From: Falsiroseomonas ponticola
GTDB taxonomy: Bacteria; Pseudomonadota; Alphaproteobacteria; Acetobacterales; Acetobacteraceae
Assembly (NCBI RefSeq): GCF_016805305.1
Contig: NZ_JAERQN010000003.1
Location: 496,001-560,000 of the forward strand
DNA length: 64,000 bases
Reading direction: 5' to 3'
Shown here: in pieces, positions 1-7,462 of the stretch
Layout of the letters: each line of letters starts with the position of its first letter
How positions within the stretch are numbered: position 1 is the stretch's first letter
Translations under genes and position numbers: made by a program
Notes under the pieces: generated by a model
The model's input: the letters and a program-made list of their open reading frames with translations, nothing else
What the model was told of the DNA's origin: nothing
Database searches by the model: none

Positions 1-1083
1 CCCGCCCGGCGCGTGGTACATGTCCACCCGGCCGGGGTTGGGGGCGAAGGTCTCGGGATCCTCCGCCGTGATGCGGCATTCGATGGCGTGGCCGGAGAAG
101 CGGATATCGGCCTGGCTGTAGCCCAGCGGCTCCCCGGCCGCGACGCGGAGCTGTTCCTTCACCAGGTCCACGCCGCAGACCATCTCCGTCACGGGATGCT
201 CCACCTGCAGGCGGGTATTCATCTCGATGAAGGCGAACTGGCCGTCCTGCCACAGGAATTCCAGCGTGCCGGCATTGCGGTAGCCGAGCTGCCGGAGGCC
301 CTTCGTGACCTGCGCGCCGAGCGCATCGCGCTCCGCCGCCGTCAGCACGGGGCTGCCGGCTTCCTCGACCAGCTTCTGGTGGCGGCGCTGGAGGGAGCAG
401 TCGCGTTCGCCGAAATGCACGACGTTGCCGTGCATGTCGGCCAGGACCTGCAGCTCGATATGCCGCGGGCGGTCCAGGTACTTCTCCATGTAGACGGCAT
501 CGTCGCCGAAGGCGGCCTTGGATTCCGTGCGCGCGACGCGCCAGGCTTCCTCCAGCTCCTCCGCGCTGCGGGCCACCTTCATGCCGCGCCCGCCGCCGCC
601 GGCGGCGGCCTTGATGAGGACGGGGTACTTGATCTCCTCCGCCACGGCGCGCGCTTCCTCGAAGCTTTCCAGCGCGCCGAGGCTGCCGGGCACGAGGGGC
701 ACGCCGAGGGAGCGCATGGCGTCCTTGGCGGCGATCTTGTCGCCCATCATGCGGATATGCGCCGCCGTCGGGCCGATGAAGGCCAGGCCATGGGCCTCCA
801 CCATCTCGGCGAAATTGGCGTTCTCCGACAGGAAGCCGTAGCCCGGGTGGATGGCGTCCGCGCCGGTGATGGCGGCGGCCGAGAGGATCGCCGCCATGTT
901 CAGGTAGCTGTCCCGCGCGGAGGGCGGGCCAATGCAGACGCTTTCATCCGCCAGCCGCACATGCATGGCGGTGCTGTCCGCCGTGGAATGCACGGCGACG
1001 GTGCGGATGCCCATTTCCTGGCAGGCGCGATGGACGCGGAGCGCGATCTCGCCCCGGTTCGCGATCAGGACCTTGCCGAACAT
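1..1083 (-). CDS. accC: Biotin carboxylase subunit of acetyl-CoA carboxylase (3' end outside window)
   Basis: ATP-dependent carboxylation of the biotin on AccB, the first half-reaction of acetyl-CoA carboxylase in fatty acid synthesis (cytoplasm). The ATG is at 1083 and about 361 residues lie in the window; the C-terminal part of the roughly 450-residue family length runs past base 1. The N-terminus reads [17 protein letters not shown] glycine-rich ATP-grasp loop ([11 protein letters not shown]) and the [16 protein letters not shown] catalytic segment are visible. accB lies directly upstream on the same strand, the usual accBC order. Identification is secure; only the missing end is uncertain. 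Confidence 0.96.
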   Translation of the reverse strand, partial: MFGKVLIANRGEIALRVHRACQEMGIRTVAVHSTADSTAMHVRLADESVCIGPPSARDSYLNMAAILSAAAITGADAIHPGYGFLSENANFAEMVEAHGLAFIGPTAAHIRMMGDKIAAKDAMRSLGVPLVPGSLGALESFEEARAVAEEIKYPVLIKAAAGGGGRGMKVARSAEELEEAWRVARTESKAAFGDDAVYMEKYLDRPRHIELQVLADMHGNVVHFGERDCSLQRRHQKLVEEAGSPVLTAAERDALGAQVTKGLRQLGYRNAGTLEFLWQDGQFAFIEMNTRLQVEHPVTEMVCGVDLVKEQLRVAAGEPLGYSQADIRFSGHAIECRITAEDPETFAPNPGRVDMYHAPGG

Positions 1084-1165
1084 AGCGCCTACTCCTCGCC
1101 GCTGCGCGGCGCATGGCCGGCCGATTCAGACCTCCAGGCCTGTGGCCTTCCAGTCATCGGACGGC

Positions 1166-1630
1166 TCATTCGATGATGAGAAGGGGTTCGCCGTATTCGA
1201 CCGGCGATCCGCTCTCGATCAGGATCCGTGAGACCACGCCGGCGCGCGGCGCGCGGATCTGGTTGAAGGTCTTCATCGCCTCGATCAGCAGCACGGTCTG
1301 GCCCTGCGCCACGCGCCCGCCGACGGTGATGAAGGGGGCGGCCCCGGGCTCCGGCGCCAGGTAGGCGACGCCGACCATGGGGGAGGTGACGGCGCCGGGA
1401 TGCGCGGCATCGCTGACCGGGGCGGGCGCGGCGGCCGGGGCGGGCGCCGCCGCGGCGGCGGGGGCCGGGGCCGGGCCGGCGGCGACGGTCGCCACCTGCT
1501 GCACCGTGATCTGCCGCGCCACGCGGATGCGGCTGTCCTTCTCGACCAGCTCGATCTCGGTCAGGTCGGTCTCGCGCAGGATCTTCGCGAGTTCGCGGAT
1601 CGCCGCGGGGTCGAATTGGACGCCCGACAT
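1166..1630 (-). CDS. accB: Biotin carboxyl carrier protein of acetyl-CoA carboxylase
   Basis: Carries the biotin that shuttles CO2 between AccC and the carboxyltransferase. It has 154 residues. The N-terminal domain is followed by a long Ala/Pro-rich linker (about residues 55-90), then a biotinyl domain with the EAMKTFNQI motif whose Lys is biotinylated. The linker is typical of AccB. It sits between aroQ upstream (stop and start adjacent) and accC downstream (82 bases), so aroQ-accB-accC is probably one operon. Confidence 0.96.
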   Translation of the reverse strand: MSGVQFDPAAIRELAKILRETDLTEIELVEKDSRIRVARQITVQQVATVAAGPAPAPAAAAAPAPAAAPAPVSDAAHPGAVTSPMVGVAYLAPEPGAAPFITVGGRVAQGQTVLLIEAMKTFNQIRAPRAGVVSRILIESGSPVEYGEPLLIIE

Positions 1631-2086
1631 TCAGGGCTCTCCTTCTGCGGCGACGATGTCCGCCATGGCGCGCAGCGCCAGCGCATAGCCCCGGATGCCG
1701 AGGCCCGCGATGACGCCCGTGGCCACCTTGGACACGTAGCTCAGGTGCCGGAATTCCTCCCGGCGGTGGATGTTGGAGATGTGGACCTCCACGATCGGCA
1801 GGTCCACGGCCTTCAGCGCATCCATCAGGGCGATGGAGGTGTGGCTGTAGGCGGCGGGGTTGATGACGATGCCGGCGGCGCGGCCGCGGCATTCCTGCAC
1901 CCAGGTCACCAGCTCGCCTTCCCCGTTGGTCTGGCGGAAATCGATCGCGAGGCCGAGCTGCTCGGCGGTTTCGGCGCAGAGCGCCTCCACGTCGTCCAGC
2001 GTCTCGGCGCCATAGATCTCGGGCTGGCGGGTGCCGAGCAGGTTCAGGTTCGGACCGTTCAGCACGGCGATCATCGGCGGGGTCAA
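1631..2086 (-). CDS. aroQ: 3-dehydroquinate dehydratase, type II (housekeeping copy)
   Basis: Converts 3-dehydroquinate to 3-dehydroshikimate in the shikimate pathway. The 151-residue length matches the type II family. The N-terminal signature is [17 protein letters not shown], whose Tyr is the catalytic residue, and the second signature [13 protein letters not shown] supplies the catalytic His region. It directly precedes accB, a common alphaproteobacterial arrangement. A second, diverged homologue lies at 54886-55332 in a catabolic operon; this copy is the likely biosynthetic one. Confidence 0.95.
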   Translation of the reverse strand: MTPPMIAVLNGPNLNLLGTRQPEIYGAETLDDVEALCAETAEQLGLAIDFRQTNGEGELVTWVQECRGRAAGIVINPAAYSHTSIALMDALKAVDLPIVEVHISNIHRREEFRHLSYVSKVATGVIAGLGIRGYALALRAMADIVAAEGEP

Positions 2087-2259
2087 GGAAGGAATGTCCC
2101 GGTTCTCGCGATTGGCTCGCAGGGAGAGGTGCGCCTAGCACGGTGTCTCCGCGCCGGGCAAGCACGCCTCCGGGTTGCGGGGCTGCCCCGCGTTCCCGCC
2201 GCGCCTGCCGCGCGCCGCGGCGTCTTGTCCCGGCCGCCGCCGCCCGCCATCTTCGCCCC

Positions 2260-2472
2260 ATGACGGGGACCATATCCATCGAGGTCAATGGCGAGGCGCG
2301 GCAGGTGCCGGAAGGCGCCTCGGTGCATGACCTGCTGCACCTGATCGGCCTGGCCGCGCCCAAGGTGGCGGTGGAGCGGAACCTGGAGATCGTGCCGCGT
2401 TCCGCCTGGGCCAGCACGCGGCTCGGCGCCGGGGACCGGCTGGAGATCGTGCACTTCATCGGAGGTGGCTGA
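2260..2472 (+). CDS. thiS: Sulfur carrier protein ThiS
   Basis: Ubiquitin-fold sulfur carrier that, as a C-terminal thiocarboxylate, donates sulfur to thiazole synthase in thiamine biosynthesis. The 70-residue protein ends in the required Gly-Gly tail (HFIGGG). The ATG at 2260 was chosen because [12 protein letters not shown] gives the normal length, although no Shine-Dalgarno is evident before it. It overlaps the start of thiG. The 173 bases between it and the divergent aroQ hold no recognisable TPP riboswitch. Confidence 0.93.
   Translation: MTGTISIEVNGEARQVPEGASVHDLLHLIGLAAPKVAVERNLEIVPRSAWASTRLGAGDRLEIVHFIGGG
2461..2466 (+). promoter_or_regulatory. Shine-Dalgarno of thiG inside the thiS Gly-Gly codons
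   Basis: GGAGGT, a near-perfect ribosome binding site, lies 7 bases before the ATG at 2474. It is formed by two of the C-terminal glycine codons of thiS. This supports ATG 2474 over the in-frame GTG at 2465 and suggests that translation of thiG is coupled to the end of thiS. Confidence 0.7.
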
Positions 2473-2473
2473 G

Positions 2474-3274
2474 ATGGACGGGATCACGCCGCTGGCTGAC
2501 ACCGACGAGGGCTGGACCGTCGCCGGCCGCCGCTTCCGATCGCGCCTCGTCGTCGGTACCGGGCGCTACAAGAGCCTGGAGGAGACCGCGGCCTCCATCG
2601 AGGCATCGGGCGCCGAGATGGTGACGGTCGCGGTGCGGCGGGTGAACCTTTCCGACGCCTCGCAGCCCATGCTGCAGGATTTCGTGCCGCCGGACCGCTA
2701 CACCTACCTGCCCAACACGGCGGGCTGCTTCACCGCGCAGGATGCGGTGCGCACGCTGCGCCTGGCGCGGGAAGCGGGCGGCTGGAACCTGGTGAAGCTG
2801 GAGGTGCTGGGCCCGCCGCCCTTCCTCTACCCCGACATGCGCGCGACCTTCGAGGCGATGGAAGCCCTGGTGCGCGACGGGTTCGAGGTGATGGTCTATT
2901 GCGCCGACGACCCGGTGGCGGCGAAGCGGCTGGAGGAGATGGGGGCGGCCGCCATCATGCCGCTCGGCGCGCCGATCGGCTCGGGCCTCGGCGTCGCGAA
3001 CCCCTTCATGATCAAGGCGATCATCGCGCAGTCGAAGGTGCCCGTGCTGGTGGATGCCGGCATCGGCACGGCGTCCGACGCGGCGCTGGCCATGGAGCTG
3101 GGCTGCGACGCGGTGCTGCTGAACAGCGCCATCGCCCATGCCCGCGACCCCGTCCGCATGGCGCGCGCCATGAAGGCGGCGGTGGAGGCGGGGCGGGATG
3201 CCTTCCTGGCCGGGCGCATGCCGCGCTCCCCGGCGGCCGATCCGTCCTCTCCCACCACCGGCCTGATCGCCTGA
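2474..3274 (+). CDS. thiG: Thiazole synthase
   Basis: Condenses deoxyxylulose phosphate, dehydroglycine and ThiS-thiocarboxylate sulfur into the thiazole phosphate of thiamine. The protein is about 266 residues from ATG 2474. It is a TIM barrel with the Schiff-base lysine in [11 protein letters not shown] and the phosphate-binding segments [11 protein letters not shown] and [11 protein letters not shown]. It overlaps thiS by the stop codon. No thiO, thiE or thiC lies nearby, so the rest of the pathway is elsewhere; a tenA homologue at 46551 may salvage thiamine pieces. Confidence 0.95.
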   Translation: MDGITPLADTDEGWTVAGRRFRSRLVVGTGRYKSLEETAASIEASGAEMVTVAVRRVNLSDASQPMLQDFVPPDRYTYLPNTAGCFTAQDAVRTLRLAREAGGWNLVKLEVLGPPPFLYPDMRATFEAMEALVRDGFEVMVYCADDPVAAKRLEEMGAAAIMPLGAPIGSGLGVANPFMIKAIIAQSKVPVLVDAGIGTASDAALAMELGCDAVLLNSAIAHARDPVRMARAMKAAVEAGRDAFLAGRMPRSPAADPSSPTTGLIA

Positions 3275-3292
3275 GGTCGATGCGCCCCCGGC

Positions 3293-3322
3293 TTGTGTGA
3301 CGGTTTCGCCACGATGTAGATT
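3293..3322 (+). promoter_or_regulatory. Possible sigma-70-like promoter of the lipoprotein gene
   Basis: TTGTGT (3293-3298) and TAGATT (3317-3322) are separated by 18 bases and end 39 bases before the ATG at 3362. The match to consensus is partial, so this is only a plausible promoter. Confidence 0.3.
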
Positions 3323-3361
3323 CTGTCCCAGGGGATGGGAAAACCCCAGGGGGGACATCGC

Positions 3362-3745
3362 ATGCTTCGTCGTGGCGCAATGGGTTCGCTGGTGGTCGCG
3401 GCCCTGGCTCTCGGGGCCTGCACCCCCCAGCAGCCGCAGCAGGTGGTCGTGGTGCAGCAGCCCGTGGCGCAGGCCTGCGACACCAGCTTCGTGGTGGTGA
3501 ACAATTCCGGCGCGACGGTGGAGCGGCTGTATTTCAGCCATTCCAGCCTGGGCGCCTGGGGTGCCGACCAGCTGGGGCAGAGCGTGCTGCCGCCGGGCCG
3601 GCAGGTGTCCTACCGCGCGGCCAATACCGGCAACTACGATTTCCGCGTGGTCTGGGCCAATGGCCGCGCCGCCGAGATCCGCGGCGTGAATGTCTGCCGC
3701 GCCAGCCGCATCACCGTGACGAATGGCGGCCTGCTGGCGAGTTGA
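3362..3745 (+). CDS. Small outer-envelope lipoprotein of unknown function
   Basis: A 127-residue protein with a lipoprotein signal peptide: MLRRGAMGSLVVAALALGAC, with Cys20 as the lipidation site in LGAC. A short Gln/Val-rich spacer follows, then a compact domain of about 90 residues. The ATG at 3362 follows the purine-rich ccaggggggac stretch, so it is preferred over an upstream in-frame start. Two further Cys (about 39 and 114) could form a disulfide. The domain (FVVVNNSGATVERLYFSHS) resembles small beta-rich periplasmic proteins, but I recognise no named family. It stands alone, with thiG upstream and a long gene-free stretch downstream. Confidence 0.75.
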   Translation: MLRRGAMGSLVVAALALGACTPQQPQQVVVVQQPVAQACDTSFVVVNNSGATVERLYFSHSSLGAWGADQLGQSVLPPGRQVSYRAANTGNYDFRVVWANGRAAEIRGVNVCRASRITVTNGGLLAS

Positions 3746-3777
3746 CCCGGGGGTGTGGCCTTTGAGCCACTAACCCC

Positions 3778-3822
3778 CTTTAGCCGTTAATGCCGGTTTA
3801 GTGCCTTTAGCACCGATTCCGC
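3778..3822 (+). repeat. Degenerate 9-bp direct repeat array, copy 1
   Basis: Five consecutive 9-mers: CTTTAGCCG, TTAATGCCG, GTTTAGTGC, CTTTAGCAC, CGATTCCGC. The upstream CTTTGAGCC at 3760 is on the same 9-bp grid. The motif is AT-rich against a GC-rich background. A related array lies inverted at 38364-38408, and the resemblance continues into the flank (CGATTCCG then GCCCTTCC). Function unknown; spaced protein-binding sites are the simplest reading. Confidence 0.65.
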
Positions 3823-4289
3823 GTGCCCTTCCGGGTTCCGGTCCCGCCTTCGGGCCCCGCCTTGCCGTTCCGGGGGGGCGGGCCCGGGCGCGGATCGCCC
3901 GGTGGCTCCGGGAACATAGCAGAAACATGGCGGCGGCCGCGAGTCCTTTCGGCGCGGCCTTGCGCGGCAAACCCAGGGGCTTCCTGGGGTGCGACTCGTC
4001 GTTCCGGCTGAATCGCGTGGAAAGCGCTGTCTTCCCAGGAGCCATCCCGGCGCCCCCGGGGGGCGGACAGGCGGTGTTTCCGGCTTCTTAAGGGGCGCCG
4101 CGGAAAAAAAACGGCCCGGGCGGAAAAACCGCTTTCCAGCGGGGGAGGGGGGGCCTATATGCCCGCCCAGACGCAGTACGCACGTGCCGAAGGCCCCAGG
4201 CCCACGGAACCACCGGACAGCGATACGGCCGAAGCCCCTGGCGGGTGACGGGCGCTTTCGCACATCCGGGGTCACCGCGGCGCAAGGTT

Positions 4290-4428
4290 AACGCAACGAC
4301 GTCAAGCGTTCTGGCAACCCCGGTGGCTCACCCCGCCGGTTTCACTTGGTCGCTGGTTCGTTCGACCGTTTCGTCAATCTGGGGCCGCCCCGCAGGGCCG
4401 CCCCCGCCGTTTGGGGAGTTGGGGCGCG
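4290..4428 (+). promoter_or_regulatory. Candidate structured 5' leader of the decarboxylase mRNA
   Basis: Three consecutive hairpins are visible: AACGC/GCGTT (4290-4310), CCGGTGG/CCGCCGG (4320-4339, one G-U pair) and GGTCG/CGACC (4348-4367). A further GGGGC/GCCCC-rich stretch lies just before the ribosome site. Alphaproteobacterial ornithine decarboxylase genes are known to carry a long leader RNA called the speF motif. That this is a member is inference from position and structure only. Confidence 0.4.
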
Positions 4429-5559
4429 ATGAACCCGAAGATCGCCGCCTATCTGCGCGACCACGCGCCGGCCACGCCTTGCCTCGTCCTGGACGTGGAC
4501 CGGGTGGAGCAGAATTATCGCCGCCTGATGGCCGCGATGCCGCTGGCGCGCGTCTACTACGCCGTGAAGGCCAACCCGGCCGCCCCGATCCTCGACCGGC
4601 TGACCGCGCTCGGCTCCTCCTTCGACGCGGCGTCCTGGGAAGAGATCGAGGCCTGCCTGGCCGCCGGCGCGCGCCCGGCCGACATCTCCTTCGGCAATAC
4701 CGTCAAGAAGGTCTCCGCCATCAAGGCCGCGCATGCGGCCGGCGTGACCATGTTCGCCTTCGACAGCGAGCCGGAGCTGAAGAAGCTCGCCCAGCATGCC
4801 CCGGGTGCGCGTGTGTACTGCCGGATTCTCGTCGAGAACAAAGGGGCCGAGTGGCCGCTTTCGAGAAAATTCGGCTGCGAGATGGGGATGGCGAAGGAGC
4901 TGATGGTGAAGGCGGCCGAATGGGGCATGGACCCCTATGGCATCTCCTTCCATGTCGGCTCCCAGCAGACGCAGACCGGCGCCTACCAGGCGGCGATCGC
5001 CCGCGTGGCCATGCTGTTCACCGACCTGCGCGAGGCCGGGGTGAACCTGCGCATGGTCAACCTCGGCGGCGGCTATCCCGTGCGCTACCGCGCGGAGGTG
5101 CCGGAGATCGACGCCTTCGGCGACGCCATCATGGGCGCCATGGCGGAGCATTTCGGCAATGCGCTGCCGGAGATGGTGATCGAGCCCGGCCGCTTCATGG
5201 TGGGCGATGCCGGCGTGGTCAGCAGCGAGGTCGTCCTCGTCTCCCGCAAGGGGGCGGATGATCCGGTGCGCTGGGTCTATCTCGACATCGGGCGCTTCGG
5301 CGGGCTGGCGGAGACGGAGGGCGAGGCCATCCGCTACGAATTCCGCACGCCGCATGACGGCGGCGCGGAAGGGCCCGTGACCATCGCGGGGCCGACCTGC
5401 GACAGCACGGACACGCTCTACGAGAAGTCCAACTACCGCCTGCCGCTGGCGCTGGAGGATGGCGACCGCGTGGAGCTGCTCTCCACCGGCGCCTATGTCA
5501 CCACCTATGCCAGCCAGGCCTTCAACGGCTTCAAGCCGCTGCGCGAGCATTACATCTGA
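4429..5559 (+). CDS. Ornithine/lysine decarboxylase, PLP fold III
   Basis: Decarboxylates ornithine and/or lysine to putrescine or cadaverine for polyamine synthesis. The protein is 376 residues from ATG 4429, preceded by a GGGGAG-like site; an in-frame TTG at 4411 is unlikely. The alanine-racemase-type barrel carries the PLP lysine in YYAVKANP, the glycine loop NLGGGYPVRY, the phosphate-binding EPGRFMV, and the C-terminal catalytic Cys motif GPTCDSTDTLYE. A strong terminator follows, so it is monocistronic. Substrate preference between ornithine and lysine cannot be read by eye. Confidence 0.92.
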   Translation: MNPKIAAYLRDHAPATPCLVLDVDRVEQNYRRLMAAMPLARVYYAVKANPAAPILDRLTALGSSFDAASWEEIEACLAAGARPADISFGNTVKKVSAIKAAHAAGVTMFAFDSEPELKKLAQHAPGARVYCRILVENKGAEWPLSRKFGCEMGMAKELMVKAAEWGMDPYGISFHVGSQQTQTGAYQAAIARVAMLFTDLREAGVNLRMVNLGGGYPVRYRAEVPEIDAFGDAIMGAMAEHFGNALPEMVIEPGRFMVGDAGVVSSEVVLVSRKGADDPVRWVYLDIGRFGGLAETEGEAIRYEFRTPHDGGAEGPVTIAGPTCDSTDTLYEKSNYRLPLALEDGDRVELLSTGAYVTTYASQAFNGFKPLREHYI

Positions 5560-5597
5560 CCCCCGGCCGCCGCCGGCGACCCCCTGCCTCGGAACGG

Positions 5598-5629
5598 AAC
5601 GGCGGCCGAAAGGCCGCCGTTTCTTTTTT
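5598..5629 (+). terminator. Rho-independent terminator of the decarboxylase gene
   Basis: A perfect 10-bp stem, AACGGCGGCC / GGCCGCCGTT, with a GAAA loop is followed by TCTTTTTT. It is 39 bases after the decarboxylase stop and is the clearest intrinsic terminator in the window. Confidence 0.93.
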
Positions 5630-5655
5630 CGGATGAGCCGGTCTAACCTGTCGCC

Positions 5656-6120
5656 ATGGATGAGATCGATCGCAACCTGGTCGTCGCGCTGCAGGAGAAC
5701 GGCGCGGCGGGGCTGGCTGAACTGTCGAAGGCCGCGGGCCTGTCCGTCTCCGCCACCGCGGAGCGGGTGAAGCGGCTGGAGGAAAGGGGCGTGATCCGCG
5801 GCTGGCGGATCGACCTCGACCCCGTCGCCGCCGGCTGCCCCCTGCTGGCCTTCGTCTTCGTCGCCATGCGGCCGGGCAAGGATGACGCCACCTTCCTGCG
5901 CGCCATGAAGCGGCATGAGGCGGTGCTGGAATGCCATACCGTCACCGGCGCCTGGTGCTACCTGGTGAAGCTGCGCCTGGCCGACATCGCGGCGCTGGAG
6001 ACCTTCGTCTCCGAGGAGGTGCGCGGCCAGCCGGGGGTGGAGCGGACGGAGACGATCCTGGCCCTGGCCAGCCCGAAGGAGACGGCGATCCTGCCCGTGG
6101 CCGCGGCGCAGGAGGAATAG
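5656..6120 (+). CDS. Lrp/AsnC family transcriptional regulator
   Basis: A 154-residue feast/famine regulator. An N-terminal winged HTH (MDEIDRNLVVALQENG, then LSKAAGLSVSATAERVKRLEERGVI) is followed by a C-terminal RAM ligand-binding domain (ECHTVTGAWCYLVKLR). The family senses amino acids as octamers and usually controls amino-acid genes. It follows the decarboxylase gene on the same strand but behind its terminator, so it has its own promoter; a regulatory link to the decarboxylase is possible but only suggested by adjacency. Its target cannot be told from the sequence. Confidence 0.92.
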   Translation: MDEIDRNLVVALQENGAAGLAELSKAAGLSVSATAERVKRLEERGVIRGWRIDLDPVAAGCPLLAFVFVAMRPGKDDATFLRAMKRHEAVLECHTVTGAWCYLVKLRLADIAALETFVSEEVRGQPGVERTETILALASPKETAILPVAAAQEE

Positions 6121-6131
6121 GCCCGCGCCGT

Positions 6132-6410
6132 TCAGCGATGGGGCGTGTCGGCGTCGTAGCCCTCCGGATACACGTCCTGGTCCACGACGTATTCGAAGAT
6201 GCGGAAGCCGCCGGGATAGTCGCGGAAACCGGGCTGGAGCACCAGTCGTTGCACCCTGGCCTCAGCCAGGTCTCGGCTGGTGAAGGTGCCCAATTCGAAG
6301 CTTTCCATCACAGATCGGGGGTCCGCCCGTTCGTCCGCATCCTCCGCTACCTTGTAATGTTCGAGGCGCCAGACCCGCCGCGGGCCGCCTGGTCCGATGT
6401 TTTCCATCAT
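6132..6410 (-). CDS. Small acidic protein, second paralogue of a putative immunity pair
   Basis: A 92-residue protein, paralogous to the adjacent product of 6412-6669. They share a (V)W-x-L-x-HY opening, an acidic D/E stretch, and a core around KPGFRDWPDGF in one and QPGFRDYPGGF in the other, then a (V)YPEGYD / VWSDGFV end. The start was set at ATG 6410 (MMENIG) because GAGG at the end of the upstream gene provides a ribosome site and the intergenic gap is one base; an ATG at 6443 would overlap that gene. No catalytic motif is visible. I infer an immunity role from size, acidity, duplication and position downstream of a toxin-like gene. No family name is assigned. Confidence 0.7.
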   Translation of the reverse strand: MMENIGPGGPRRVWRLEHYKVAEDADERADPRSVMESFELGTFTSRDLAEARVQRLVLQPGFRDYPGGFRIFEYVVDQDVYPEGYDADTPHR

Positions 6411-6411
6411 G

Positions 6412-6669
6412 TCACGCCTCCTCATCCATGTTGACGAAGCCATCGCTCCAAACTTCCCGGTTCGGCGCCGTGGGGTATAGGCGAAATCCGTCAGGCCAGT
6501 CCCGGAAGCCTGGCTTGGACCGCATTCGTTGGATGGCTGCTTCGCCCCGTTCTTGCGAACTGTAATAACCTACGACCCGTTCGCTAAGGATCGTCTCATC
6601 CTCCTCCGCCTCATCAACATCGGCGGCGATTTCATAGTGCAGAAGTATCCAGACAGGTTGCGGCGTCAT
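6412..6669 (-). CDS. Small acidic protein, first paralogue of a putative immunity pair
   Basis: An 85-residue acidic protein (MTPQPVWILLHYEIAADVDE, then a run of acidic residues) with the PGFRDWPDGF core shared with its downstream neighbour. A strong GGAGGAG ribosome site precedes ATG 6669. In the frame restored by one extra base upstream, the preceding gene ends as TGATG across this start, meaning tight translational coupling. Base composition is less GC-rich than flanking genes, a hint of horizontal transfer. The immunity role is inference from context. Confidence 0.72.
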   Translation of the reverse strand: MTPQPVWILLHYEIAADVDEAEEDETILSERVVGYYSSQERGEAAIQRMRSKPGFRDWPDGFRLYPTAPNREVWSDGFVNMDEEA

Positions 6670-7396
6670 CAGTAGATCTCCTCCGTCGGCGATCCCGGCA
6701 TTGAGCGTGTGTCGAATCCGCGTCCACCGTTCTTTTGGATCCTGCTGAATTCGGAGGTCGGCCCACGGTTTTCGCGGCTATCCCAGTTCCGCCGTCCGCC
6801 ATATCTCCAATCCAGAAGGCGTTCGGCGTACTGCCTGGGGGTTTCTGTCGAATGTCGCGGAACTCCCTGGCCCAGCCCGGGGTGTCCGTCGCCGCTTCCT
6901 TTCCGCTGCGCCCGGCGGCCCTTGGCAGGGGCACACCACCGGGATCACGCATGCCCTCGGGCAGCCGCTGGCCGGGGAGGCGCGGGATGACCGGCGGGCG
7001 CGCCCCGATGATCGGCCCGCGCGGCAGTAGCCACCAGGAGGCCGGCAGCGTGGTTCCGTCATCCTCGGGCGACGATGCCTTCCCTGCCGGTGGGCTCCCG
7101 GCGCGTTTCCCTGTACCCGTGCCGCCCTCCCCGCCGCGATCCTTGCCGCCGGGAGGGTCCGCCCTGTAGTGGGCGCGCACCTGCTCCGTCTTCCCATCGC
7201 GGCTGCGGGTGTAGGCGCGCACGAACACCATGCCGCCGCCATCCGGCAGCCGAATGGTCGGCCCCGCGAGGGCGCGATAGCCCTCGGTGACCCACCGGAC
7301 ATAGCCGGGCCGTTCAAGGCTGGCGTTGTTCCAATACCGTGCGTCCCGCATGGCGCGGCGCAGGCTGGCTTCGGTCACCGGGACTGATCGCGTCAT
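6669..7396 (-). CDS. Putative polymorphic toxin-like protein, probably frameshifted
   Basis: The perfect AGGAGGT site before ATG 7396 fixes the start. The N-terminal about 80 residues form a domain (AMRDARYWNN, VRWVTEGYRAL, VFVRAYTRSRDGK), followed by a Gly/Pro/Ser-rich linker and a short C-terminal region. As written, the frame runs to 6632 with unconvincing sequence and enters the next gene by 38 bases. One added base at the five-G run 6837-6841 (C on the coding strand) opens another frame whose last 55 codons look protein-like (RQYAERLLDWRYGG, GPTSEFSRIQKNGGRGF) and end as TGATG on the next start. That gives a 242-residue product. Toxin function is inferred from architecture and the paired small genes. 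It may be a pseudogene or a base-call error. Confidence 0.6.
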
Positions 7397-7414
7397 CAGG
7401 ACACCTCCTGATGA

Positions 7415-7428
7415 AGGAATATATTCCT
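7415..7428. promoter_or_regulatory. Perfect 14-bp palindrome, candidate operator
   Basis: AGGAATATATTCCT is a perfect palindrome 19 bases upstream of the toxin-like start, overlapping the proposed -10. It is the most AT-rich spot nearby. Autoregulation is an inference. Confidence 0.5.
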
Positions 7429-7446
7429 CTATAGGACAAAAGGCAA
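7418..7446 (-). promoter_or_regulatory. Candidate promoter of the toxin-like/immunity cassette
   Basis: On the minus strand TTGCCT (7446-7441) and TATATT (7423-7418) are separated by exactly 17 bases. The start codon follows 22 bases after the -10 box, behind a perfect Shine-Dalgarno. Confidence 0.5.
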
Positions 7447-7462
7447 TGACAATGGTGCGGCC

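Larger units (their letters stand above)
3746..4428. other. 683-base intergenic region before the decarboxylase gene
   Basis: No open frame here has a start, a ribosome site and protein-like composition. Visible features are a short stem (GTGGC/GCCAC) around 3755-3770, the 9-bp repeat array at 3778-3822, GC-rich runs, and three successive hairpins at 4290-4367 that lead into the decarboxylase gene. It probably holds the promoter and leader of that gene. Confidence 0.6.

Noticed and set aside
2087..2259. A TPP riboswitch was expected before thiS
   Set aside because: The characteristic CTGAGA and ACCTGAT-type elements are not present in this stretch.
3787..4275. Several open frames in the intergenic region before the decarboxylase
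   Set aside because: They are Pro/Arg/Gly-rich in every frame with no ribosome site and no motif, as expected for GC-rich noncoding DNA.
6825..6850. Programmed -1 ribosomal frameshifting in the toxin-like gene
   Set aside because: The codons over the run (CAG AAA CCC CCA) do not form a canonical X XXY YYZ slippery site in the zero frame, and no clear downstream stem was found; an indel is the simpler reading.
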